A DNA stretch of 64,000 nt, from NCBI RefSeq assembly GCF_004379255.2, contig NC_056051.1, positions 24,111,267 through 24,175,266 on the forward strand, written 5' to 3'. This stretch comes from Salvia splendens. Taxonomy: Eukaryota > Streptophyta > Magnoliopsida > Lamiales > Lamiaceae. Under the pieces are notes generated by a model. It made no database searches, was not told the DNA's origin, and saw only the letters and a program-made list of their open reading frames with translations. Each line of letters begins with the position of its first letter. The first letter of the stretch is position 1. This document shows, in pieces, positions 36,040 to 46,599 of this stretch. The translations under genes and the position numbers were made by a program.

Positions 36040-37269
36040 ATTATCGGTAAATTTTGTAACCGAAATTCCAATCACAAAATAAAAGAGATGAATGTAAGTA
36101 ATTGTTTATCTAGTCAAACCAAGAATTTCACTGAGCAATTCTATCTAGAGAAGTAATAAATTTACACAATTGTACATGTATACTCAAACTTTTTAAAGAT
36201 TTTATATTGAATATCGATTTATAAATATTAGTTGATTTTTTAAAATAAATTACACACTAATCATGTTGCAATAATTAAAAAAAATAACTTGAATATTTAC
36301 ATATTTAAGAAAAAATTACTTTTTTACTAAATAATGTGTAATTAATTCAAATCAAGCTCGAAATCATGTTACAATTTGACATAAAGTTTCTATATCACTC
36401 CTTTTAGTACAGAATAGTATAACAAATAACAAAATTGATTTTTAATTAAATTCAGTTAAATCTAAAAATTAAGGACAATTTATGTACATTTAATTTTACT
36501 CTTTTATTTATAAACAAAATAGAGAACCATAATTTTAGTTGCACTATGAAACATACATCAATGATATAGTAGAAAATAGATTTACCCTAAATTCAATGAT
36601 ATAGTAGAAAATAGATTTACCCTAAATTATTTCCTTCAAAACTCCATAATTAATAATTCATTAAAAGAAAGAAAAAAAAGGAAAAAAATAGTTTTATACT
36701 CCATTTATTTACAAAAATCAAGGAAGAGGTGATATGTATGTAGCTCATTCTAGTTAAAACTTAACAGGCATGAGTTTTAATAGTATCTTTTAAGTTGAAA
36801 ATATTACTCCACGATATTAATGTTGACCAAATTAAATAGAAAAGATACACATTTTTTTCTTAATGAAAAAAATGAATCAAATTAAAACCGTAAAAAATAA
36901 TTTTCCATTTATAATTTATGAATATCATCATATTTAAGCTTATTAAACTAAAACTTCATTTTATACGTAACATCTCACAAAATAATAACGGATTTAATAT
37001 TATAATCCTGTCTGAAATTAAAAAATTATAATTCATCAAGTATGGCCATGGCTGACCTTTTAGAATCAGTTTGCCTTTTGAAAAAAAATCTAATTTCCTC
37101 TCATTATTTCGTTTAAATTTTGTGACGGGATATACTCTCTCAAATTTAATTTGTGGTGTGCAATTTGCCAACTATTCGATAAATATTCAACCTTTTTATT
37201 ACATTATTGTTATTTGTTGGAGACAGGATACATTTTATTTATCTTACGTATTATTTTGGGATATTGGTC
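36040..37269. other. AT-rich spacer with a 35-bp tandem duplication
   Basis: No gene. A perfect 35-bp tandem pair occupies 36558-36592 and 36593-36627. The rest is AT-rich with homopolymer runs. Confidence 0.55.
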
Positions 37270-37301
37270 TCTAAAACTAGGCCTGCCAAATCGGATAGCC
37301 G

Positions 37302-38329
37302 TGTGACATCCTAACCCAAAATGTGATCTATTATAATATTTGATCATGTATTATCGATATATTAAGTGGGTATCATAGAGATGATATTTAGTATTATGAT
37401 CGACTCAACATAACATAATATATTATATAATTTTGATTCATCGAAGTTATTAAAAGTAAATATATAGTATAATGTGTGAAATGCATATAAGTATAATGTG
37501 TGAAATGCATATATAATGCTTAAAATACTAAATAGTTAATTAAATTATAATACGTGTATGTGCATGGTATTATTTTGCATGGAAGTATATATGTATTTTG
37601 AATATAGTGCTTATTAAATTAATACAATGTTACAAATAGATAAGTACCAAATGAATTTAGTAAATAAAATAATTCTAAATAGATAGTAAAGTAGGAAAAT
37701 TGTATGTATAGTAATAATAAAGAAAAAGGAAGGATACAACTACACGTATACAATTGGGTGCATGCGTGTTGCATGCACGTATCACCCGTGCAATAATATA
37801 TATATTTTTTAATAGTATCCTTTTTATTCAAAAAGTGTACAACAAGGATCTGAAATCATATTGGGACATTCGGGTCAATCACAATGGACCTACCGGTCAA
37901 ATCACAGTGAGACCTATAGATCAAATCATATTGGCATATTGGAAAACTCCGGACAAATATCTTGATTTGTCACAGAATAATAAACTGGATAAAGAGGCAT
38001 ATGTATATGGATGTGAAATTATTTATGGTTATTAATGCTTATGATTATATGTATTGGTCGGAGAACATGGATGTGAAATTATTTATGGTTATTAATGCTT
38101 ATGATTATATGTATTGGTTGGAGAATATGTTTGATAATTGTAATATGAAATTAAGGGTGAAATTTATATATATTGGATTGTGGCTCATAGATATCGATGA
38201 TATAAATAGATGTTGGTTTTTGAATGTATATGATAGGAGTGGTTTATTCGACATGTGGATTAATAGCTTTAAGAATTTCTTGGATTAATTTATTTTAATA
38301 ATATATGTCAAAGGGGTTGGGGTGTGACA
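37302..38329 (-). mobile_element. Solo LTR nested in the hAT element
   Basis: On the minus strand it begins TGTCACACCCCAACCCC at 38329, a common long-LTR start, and ends CA at 37302. Flanks AGCCG (37297-37301) and ATCCG (38330-38334) differ by one base and could be the 5-bp target duplication. No internal retrotransposon genes are present. Confidence 0.65.
38007..38126. repeat. 60-bp tandem duplication within the solo LTR
   Basis: Two copies, 38007-38066 and 38067-38126, differ at only about three bases. As 60 is a multiple of three, they make a repeated 20-residue unit in a chance open frame. Confidence 0.9.
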
Positions 38330-39005
38330 ATCCGATCTTGAAATTTCCAAAATCTAATATCTGATATCTGACCCGAATTTGATTTTGGGTACTCGGATAC
38401 CCGACTCGGGTATCCAGTCCCGATTGTGATTTAGATTTTTTTTTGTTACCTTCACTCCTCGTAGCTGACGGCGGTAGCGAAGGCGGCGGCTATGGATGGC
38501 GGTTGAGCGGGACGGTAGCAGAGAGGGTGCCATGTCGCTGGCCGCTGGGAGAGGTGGACGGCGGAGGGGTGAGGGGCGAGAGGGAGAGGGGAGAGGGTGA
38601 TCGGAGGCGGAGAGGGAGCGGCGCCCACTTCATTCTTCAACTGAATAAGAATTCGAATTGGGAATTGGGTTTGGCCTTTGGGCCCTTGGGTTATTCTAAT
38701 TTTACTAAGTCAGAATTCGTGTTGGACTCATTAGTTAATAATAGTAATTTGTTATTTAAAATTAAAATAAACTAACAATATAGTATAAAATTTAAAAATA
38801 ATTGAGAAATTCGGGTATACCGGATATTCGAAAATCCAAAAATTGAGTACCCGATCCCGAACCCGAAACCCAAAAAATCGGATATCGGGTATACAATTAC
38901 CCGATTTTTCGGGTTTGGATATCGGGTATACAATTACCCGATTTTTCGGGTTTGGATATCGGGTATTGGATACCCGATATCCATTTTGACAGCCCTATCT
39001 AAAAC

Positions 39006-39628
39006 CATGAACTTTGGTAAATTTTGGTATTTTCCACACTTTGAAATTGGTTTCAAAAATCACAAACTTACATTTTGTTTGTTATTTCCCATGGCATGTC
39101 AATCACTATAACCAACCAACTTCCGTGCATAATTTATCCTATTTGGCATTACTAAATCAACGTGATTTTCTATGTAGCATTTTATCCTACTTGTCACGAA
39201 CTTAAAAAGTAATCTAAAATATCATACACATTTTACGGTTACCCACGCATAATAAGATTTTTTCCAAAAATATCTTATTTGGGCTGCCATGGAAAATAAC
39301 AAACAAAATAAAGTTTGTGTTTTTGAGGCCAATTTCAAAGTTCGTGGGAAATATCAAAATTTGACCAAAGTTCATATTTGAAGGACCAATATCCTATTTA
39401 TTTTTGAATGGAGTATTAATACAAGATAAATTTTGATTTAGCAACATGATTAATGACATCCACTGAATTAAGAGGGAATTAATTATCTCTAAATCACCTT
39501 TTTGCAAATCTATATTTCCATCCACTCGCTACCACTTTTCTCAGACCTTTTCTTTAAATAGTTGTAGTTAGTGGAAGAACAATTTCCTATTATGCAGTTT
39601 TCTACTTTGATCTTGATCTTCTTAACTT
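39006..39628. other. Intergenic spacer
   Basis: AT-rich, no gene. It contains a loose inverted similarity: AACTTTGGTAAATTTTGGTAT near 39009 against ATATCAAAATTTGACCAAAGTT near 39350, suggesting another decayed foldback element of about 370 bp. Confidence 0.45.
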
Positions 39629-39633
39629 TGTAG

Positions 39634-40044
39634 TATTAGAAATGGGCCACTCACCCCTTAAAAGGCCTCATAAGGGGGAGGGTTATCAACACTTATATAG
39701 ATTAGATGGGATCTTCACCAAGTCGATGTGGGACAGAATTTAGAGGATTTAACACGCCCCCTCACGTGTGGGCCGGAAAGGACATCGGTCTTCCATCACG
39801 TGGGTAGGCAATGCAAGAGAAACCATCATCGATGTGGGCCGGAAAGGACATCGGTCTTCCACTCGTGAGGTAGATAAGAGATAAAGAGAAAACCATCATC
39901 GACTTGGGCCCGCTCTGATACCATATTAGAAATGGGCCACTCACCCCTTAAAAGGCCTCATAAGGGGGGGGGTTATCAACACTTATATAGATTAGATGGG
40001 ATCTTCACCAAGTCGATGTGGGACAGAATTTAGAGGATTTAACA
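39634..40044 (-). mobile_element. TRIM (terminal-repeat retrotransposon in miniature)
   Basis: 411 bp in all. Two 121-bp LTRs (39634-39754 and 39924-40044) differ at one base by eye and are flanked by the duplication TGTAG (39629-39633, 40045-40049). On the minus strand TGGTATCAGAGC, the plant initiator-Met tRNA primer site, lies directly after the 5' LTR (39923-39912). A G-rich polypurine tract (39766-39755) precedes the 3' LTR. The LTR has a CTATATAAG TATA box. The interior is about 170 bp with two copies of a GATGTGGGCCGGAAAGGACA block and no coding capacity; it must borrow enzymes from another element. Confidence 0.95.
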
Positions 40045-40049
40045 TGTAG

Positions 40050-41352
40050 TATGATTTTATCATAATTTTAAATCTATTGGTTGATGAATATAGCTCTAGG
40101 ACTCGAATTTTATTTTATTTAATTTCTAATACTCATACATTGAATGCGATATTTTCACATTGTAATGGAAGTTATAGTTTTATGATTATACAAAGACCAA
40201 CTATATATATTGTTTAATTTTAGCTTATCTCGATCTTTTTAGTCACATAAAATAACAACATTTTTTTATCTAAGAGGTGTGATCGAGTGATATGTGATTC
40301 GTCTAATGGTATGAGATTCGTCTATTATTTACTAAATGATCAGATAATCAATCCCTACCTTTTAATATATGGAGCAACTTTAATTTATTAAGCCAACTGA
40401 TATATTATTCTAAACAAAAAAAAAACAGCATTTTGTACTAAAAAGCTAGAAATTTGTTCGATTATTTTAGTTGTACCATTTTCACGTGGCATTTCCATTT
40501 GAAATCCCACTTGCATAAATAAATACAGTGGATTCTTAATTAATTAGATCTTGAAATCGTGATGATAATATTGTTTAATTTATCCATAATGCTCCAAATC
40601 CAAAATTTAGGACTAGATAGGGTCCTTTTTTGCAGGAACCAATTACCACAGATTTAAGATTAATAAAATAATAGAAGCCTTAATCCCCCCTATATAATGA
40701 TATGAGGGGCTCTCACCATTTCATAAATCCATAGAGATTAAAAACACCACTTTTTTTTGAGGAAGTGGACATGGTGTGATATTGTTTCGGTTCAACACCA
40801 AAATAATTTTTTTGGCGATGAGCCGGACCAATATCACTCTTGTATACTTTTCATCATCGTCAACAAAATTAATTTTCTTCCATCATTTTCTCCCGGTAAT
40901 GTATATTTCTTTATTTTTTGTCAATTATATATAGTTAATCACCTTTTTCTAATGAATTACTGTGACGATTTGCTATAATGCTCAGGCAATTAAATCCATT
41001 TACTTTTCGAAACCCTACTTTTAGTTTTACTCTCTCATGCACTTTCTTAAAGGTCTATATAGGCATGCACAAATCGAATCGGATTGCAGAGTAAAATACA
41101 TTTGTTTATTTATTTCTACTCTCACCTATTGTTTTAGTTGACCGGTAATCAGCTTATTCTATTGAAAATTAGGCATTTCCTGTCTTTTTTTTCGGTTGGA
41201 TTATGCTTTCATTGTGATTAGATCGAAGATTGCAAATCTGTTCATGGATTAAAAGTGACATAATTTTGTGTTATTTGAATTTCTGGCCATTTATTTATTT
41301 GCCTTTGAAATTAATAAAATCAAACCGAGACAGAGAAACAGTGTGGAAATAG
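40050..41352. other. Intergenic spacer before the CDC14-like gene
   Basis: AT-rich. A TATATAA near 40691 is followed by a short region without a recognisable gene. The right end is the 5' flank of the CDC14-like gene. Confidence 0.4.
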
Positions 41353-43457
41353 ATGTACCTGAAGAAACCGTTTTGGAGCGACACCGTGAAGGCGGAGGCG
41401 GAGGCGGAGCAGCAGTCGCCGGTTGTGGAGCTGGTGAAATCTCTGGACAAGCAGCGGCTGTATCGCGAAATCACCCTCGCCCTCCGCACCGGCTTGCGCG
41501 AGGCGCGATCTGAGTTCTCCTTCCTCCGAATCCGCGGTCTCCGCAGCATTCTCAAGTTCCTCCGATCCGTTGCTCACTCCGATGACACCATCAATCTCTT
41601 TTGCCACTCCCAATCCGTTCCCGCACTCCAAGGTTCTTATCCAACAGATTTACCTCTTCAATTTATCGATGCTCTGTCCTGTGCTTAGATTTGCGATCCA
41701 CGGTAGTTATTAGGGTTTGATGATCAATTTTTTGTTTTACTCATTAATTGCTAGCAAATATTGTTCAATGTGTGTTTATGTGAATTTGCAATCTACTTAT
41801 TAGGTTTTGATGATCAATTTTGCGCTTCTCATTAATTGCCAGTAAACATTGTTCAATGTATTTAAGCAAACTCGTATAGATTGTGTTTGTGGATTTGCAA
41901 TCTACTTATCAGGGTTTGATGATCAATTTTGCGTTTTACTCATTGATTTCTAGCATGTTTAATGTGTTTAAGCAATCTCGTATAGATTGTGTTTATGTTG
42001 ATTTGCAATCTACTAATCAGATTTGATGATCAAATCTGCGTTCTACTCATTAATTGCTAGCAAACATTGTTCGGTGTGTTGAAGCAAACTCATGTAGATT
42101 GTGTTTATGTGGATTAGCAATGTAGTCAGGATGAGTTTGATGATGAATTTCGCTCTGGTCTATGTTTTACACGTTGACTGCTAGCAACCACTGTTTTATG
42201 TGTTTAAGCAAACTCGAACTTAATATCCAGTGGAGCAATATGTCATAAACACTTTCCTTCATTTACTTTCATTGGACTTTATACTTGGTATCATCTTGTA
42301 TCTCTTCAGTGTTTTCACTGAATGCCATGTACAAGTGTCCCAACTCGCTCCTGTCTTTCTCTTGGAAACTAATATGATGACAGTTAAGTTTTCGTGTAAC
42401 AGTGGTGCCGGTTCTGTTTCAACACAGCCTTAAAGAGGTTGAGGACCAGTCTGTTACTAATTTGAATCATATCTTCTCTGTGGAACCCATGAAGATAAGT
42501 AGCCCGGCTACAGATGCTGAAGTGGCTATTGCACTACGAGTTCTTGAAGGTTGCTGCCTTCTTCATCGTGAAAGCACAATCTTGGCCCATAAACACAAGG
42601 CAATCGCTGTATGTTATATGGAAATCCATCTCTAGATAATGCCACCTTGTCATTGTCACCATGTTGCCACTTATTGACAGTTTTTATATGCCATTTTAAA
42701 GATTCTGCAATCTAGTTACAACTTTTGATCCTTGTATGGATTATATTTTTTGTTGCTTTTGCTAATACAGAGTTCTACTTCCATTTATGTTTGGTAGGTC
42801 CTGATGAATATCTTGTCAACTCGTGGAGTACTCGAGCAAGGTGCATGCCTTGACGCCTTGGTTGCAATCATGGTGGACTCATCTTCTAATCAAATGGTAA
42901 TCTCTTACTGCCTCATATAAGTTTGGAATTGGAATGTGAATCATAGTTGATCTTTTCCTCTCTGCCTCACATCGTCTTTGGTAATATACATTTGGTAGCA
43001 CGTTTCTGAACCTCGAGTGTTTCTGTGTTGCTAATCTATTCATTTTTTCCTTGTTTATACCAATCATATGATTTACATGGCAGGATTTTGAAGAATGCAA
43101 TGGCATAGAGGAAGTTGCCCTTCTTATAAAAGATACACAAGTAGAGGAAAATCTAAGGTATCCTTATATCACCAATATCCCAAGTTGATCAGCTTGTTTC
43201 AGTTGCATGATTTCTATCGTTATACAATCAGGTTGAAATGCGGTGAATTTCTGTTGCTACTTATCGGGCATGTCAACGGTAGGGACACCCCCCCGATGAT
43301 GACCATACACGACGAAATAAGGCAATACCTAGGCGAAAAATCCGCTTCTTTAATATGGGCACTGACTCAGCTCGGAACAACTCCGGACATGGAGCAAAGA
43401 CTTACAGCATTGCAGCATCAAGCCCGAAGGGTACTTGAATCAATCGATCTTCATTGA
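41353..43457 (+). CDS. CDC14/SIN-component-like helical repeat protein
   Basis: Exons 41353-41632, 42403-42608, 42798-42896, 43084-43157 and 43232-43457 close in frame to 294 residues. The protein is all-helical in appearance: KSLDKQRLYREITLALRTGLREARSEF and GLRSILKFLRSVA near the start, ALRVLEGCCLLHRES in the middle, and LKCGEFLLLLIGHVNG followed by EKSASLIWALTQLGT and QRLTALQHQARRVLESIDLH at the end. I match it to the plant proteins annotated as cell division control protein 14, SIN component (the fungal septation-network subunit, not the CDC14 phosphatase). That assignment rests on remembered family pattern and is moderate. Its plant role is unknown. An earlier in-frame start was not found after the upstream stop region, and the MYLKKPFWSD start fits. 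Confidence 0.75.
41705..42215. repeat. Minisatellite of ~115-135-bp units in intron 1
   Basis: Four to five diverged units share GGGTTTGATGATCAATTTTG, CTCATTAATTGCTAGCAA, GTTCAATGTGTTTAAGCAA and TGTGTTTATGTGGATTTGCA words in order. Most of the 770-bp intron 1 consists of these units. Confidence 0.8.
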
Positions 43458-43678
43458 GCAGAAAACTCAAACAATTGGACAAATTTTTTCACATTATAGT
43501 TTGTACCAAGATTTACATTAAAATGTTGTAATATCATCTGAAACCACTACATGGAAAAGAAAAACATCCATTAGATTTGTGGTAGATTTATTCGTGTTTA
43601 ATTCATCTAAATACATAAACTTTGCTGGTGTATTTTACATTTGTTTGCAACTTTGCATAATATCCATACATAATATTA

Positions 43679-43916
43679 TTCCCTCTATCCTGTCCCGTCC
43701 CAGATGTCACATTTTATTTTTGTATTCATTTTGGAAAAATGATAATAAATAGTTAAAGTGGAGATAAAGTAAAGTAAGAGAGAAATATGGAGAAGAATCT
43801 TATCTACATTGCTCTCTATCTTACTTTATGTTCTCCCCCTTTAATTATTTATTATTATAAATTTTCCCAAACGAATACAAAAATGAAGTGTGACATCTGT
43901 TATGGGACGGAGGGAG
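43679..43916. mobile_element. Stowaway-type MITE
   Basis: 238 bp flanked by TA (43677-43678, 43917-43918), about 220 bp beyond the CDC14-like stop codon. Ends TTCCCTCTATCCTGTCCC and ATGGGACGGAGGGAG with long inverted arms sharing ATGTCACA and TTTTTGTATTC. It may lie within the 3' UTR or just after it. Confidence 0.87.
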
Positions 43917-43918
43917 TA

Positions 43919-46599
43919 CATCACATACTCAAGGCTTCTATTCAGCCTAATTTTAGGTAATGATTTTCTACCAGTTATTTGGACAATCTCCAACTATTTA
44001 TATCAAACTCAATGTGTCAAATTAAAAAGTAATTTTACTTCAAACAAGTTAATCTTGTGTGATGATTTTATCAAATTTATCACACTTCATCCACAAACAA
44101 AATTGTTGTCATATAGAAATGAGAAACTAACACTTGACTTTAATATATCAAGGAACGAGCCAAACCTATCAAGCATTCAAGCTATAACAAACATCAAACT
44201 TTATTTAGTCGTTGATTAATACAACTAGTAGTAATTAATAAAACCATTGGATCAAAATGATAAACATTAATTTGAGTGGAATAGAAGCAATCAAAATAAA
44301 GAGGAGAATATTTATTACACGAATAAACAAGAAAAGAAGAGAAGAAAATTGGTGGTATTATAAAAAGGTAGTACTACTATATGTAAATCTTTGTCGATTA
44401 ATTATTATGTTTTTCAAAGTGAAGAACAGTTGTCTTGCAAGTGATGTAACTTTATACCTTTTGTTCACATGTCATGCTCAATATTTCTTCATATATTTCC
44501 ATTATTTTTTTAATTTCACAAACCTGATTCAGTTGAATTAAATGCAAGATTTTTAAGTTCATTCTTCACGAAATGAGATAAAGTGCACTGTAATTTATCT
44601 TCTTCTTATCTCAAGTTCTTTTTACACGTCTACTTTTTTTGGAGTAATCTTAGATAATGTTTTGTTTTATATTGTTGATATATCATTTGATTATACATTG
44701 AAATAAAAAACAGTATGTAACGTGTCACCTTGACTCCAATATTTAACGAGAAGGGAAATTCGAAGTGAAACTCATTTTCAAAATACAATTCAGAAGTATT
44801 AAGAAAAAAGACTTACATAAATAAAGAAATAAATAAATAAAAAGTATATAATGACATTTTTTATAAGATGAGTGCTCGGATTTCTCGCCTTCCAACTCGT
44901 AAAAAACAATAATAATCGAGTAACTATGATTAATCTCATAAGATTTAAAAATAAAATACTCCTTAAATTGATGATGTTTTAATTTTTCTTATTTATCACA
45001 TCCATATACAAAATACTAATGATGTTCAAAAGGAAGTCATCTCATTAAAATATGTATTTTTAATTTCCTTTCATTTCATTTAATTATTCTTTTCCTATTT
45101 TAATTTTAATGAATCGATTTGGCAACACCAAAAAAAACTGTCATTTTATACATAAGATGAAATAGTTGAGAAAAATTAAAACTTTGTGATTTATTATTTC
45201 ATTTTCAAATCTTATACTACATATTCTGATTAACTAAAATTTTTAAAAAATTAGTATAATATAGTAAATGATTACTATCCCATTAAAATTATCTCCTATT
45301 ATTAATTACTACTACTACTATGTAAGATTTCGTACTTGTTAAGGAACAATTTTCCACCTTATTTTCTAAATTTATCCGGTATTTATATGTTGAAATCAAA
45401 CAACGGTGTGACTATTGTAATAATTTTCAAATAAAAATATTGGAAAAGTTAAATATTTTCTTAGCATTCAATCAATGCAAAATATTACGAAAAAACAACA
45501 TTAAAAACAATACTATCATGTCCATTTCACATTTAATGGTTATACAATGCAAATTTGTCCCTATCGATATAAAATATTGTTATCGAACCAATCATCAAAT
45601 TTATCGTACCTTCATCATGAACAAATACGTCATTATCTTAACCATTAATCACCCAAACTCGAGCACTTTTACTTCTTCACGATTCTCTACATATACTCTT
45701 AAATTATGTTAAAGTCTTAAAGAAAAGTTGAGGTTCTTAATTATAAAAAAGATGATAATTTTCTTTTGTAAATGATGATTATTAGAGTGGCAACACGTGG
45801 TTAATTAATCTTCCAATTGCCTAACGAAAACAGTTGTAAAGAAAGTTAGTTAAGAAATCATGGTCAAATGAAGACAGTTGGGTTAGATGACGTCACCCAC
45901 AATCTTGAAATACACGGAAACCTGGTCCCACAACATGTTGTCCATTTCCTATTTTGTCTGGAAATTAGCTAAAAAACATTGATATTGTCAAATTATTACC
46001 TAAATTAATATCGCACTTTCGATTAAATTAACTGAAATTTGTTGCATGCCTCTCTCTCTCTCTATTAATGTGAATAAAATTTTTGAAGGATTTTTCACGT
46101 GGGGACCTGGAAAAATTCTTTCTTTGTTCCTTGCTTTATGTAGCTTTTCCTAGTTCAATAATCTACAACCACATAATCCCATCCACAAACCTACAATTTT
46201 ATAGATTTTCGAGGAAAACCCCAACAAAATTAAAGATTTGAGTTTTTACAGATAAGTTCTCTCTGTCACCACCATATTTTTGTCTTAAAACCTTGTTTCT
46301 AGCTGAATAAAGGTTCCACCTTTATCTTCATTTCTAAGCAAATCTTGAATTGCGTGTTAGTTAAGGGAAGGAGCTTCTTGCTTTTTCCCCCTTGCTACTT
46401 TTTTTCTTTTCCATTCGTGGGATTTTGGAGGATTTGTCTCTGGTTTTCTTGATACATATTTGGGGATTGATTTCAATTTCTGTATCCGAGAATCTTGATT
46501 GGAGCTAGTTAATCAGTTGGCTTTGGGAATAAACTTTGTTGGAACATTTAGTTCCATTTCAAGATTTTGGTAGTTTGGAATTGATATTGGGATTTAGCA
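43919..46599. other. AT-rich spacer and 5' region of the PHOX-like gene
   Basis: No gene recognised in 43919-46000. The last 400 bases, with a (CT) run at about 46051-46064 and pyrimidine-rich stretches, look like the promoter and 5' UTR of the gene starting at 46600. Confidence 0.45.

Larger units (their letters stand above)
37278..38997. mobile_element. Non-autonomous hAT-type element, interrupted by an LTR
   Basis: Flanked by the 8-bp duplication TCTAAAAC (37270-37277 and 38998-39005), the size made by hAT transposases. The inverted ends TAGGCCTGCCAAATCGGATA and TAGGGCTGTCAAAATGGATA match at 16 of 20 bases. The right part is built of repeated CGGGTAT / GGATATCGGG words. A GC-rich stretch (about 38460-38630) could be captured gene sequence, but no family is recognised. 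Without the inserted LTR the element is only about 690 bp. Confidence 0.85.

Noticed and set aside
39634..40044. Cassandra-type TRIM
   Set aside because: No 5S-rRNA-like Pol III box is visible in the LTR, so it is a different TRIM family.
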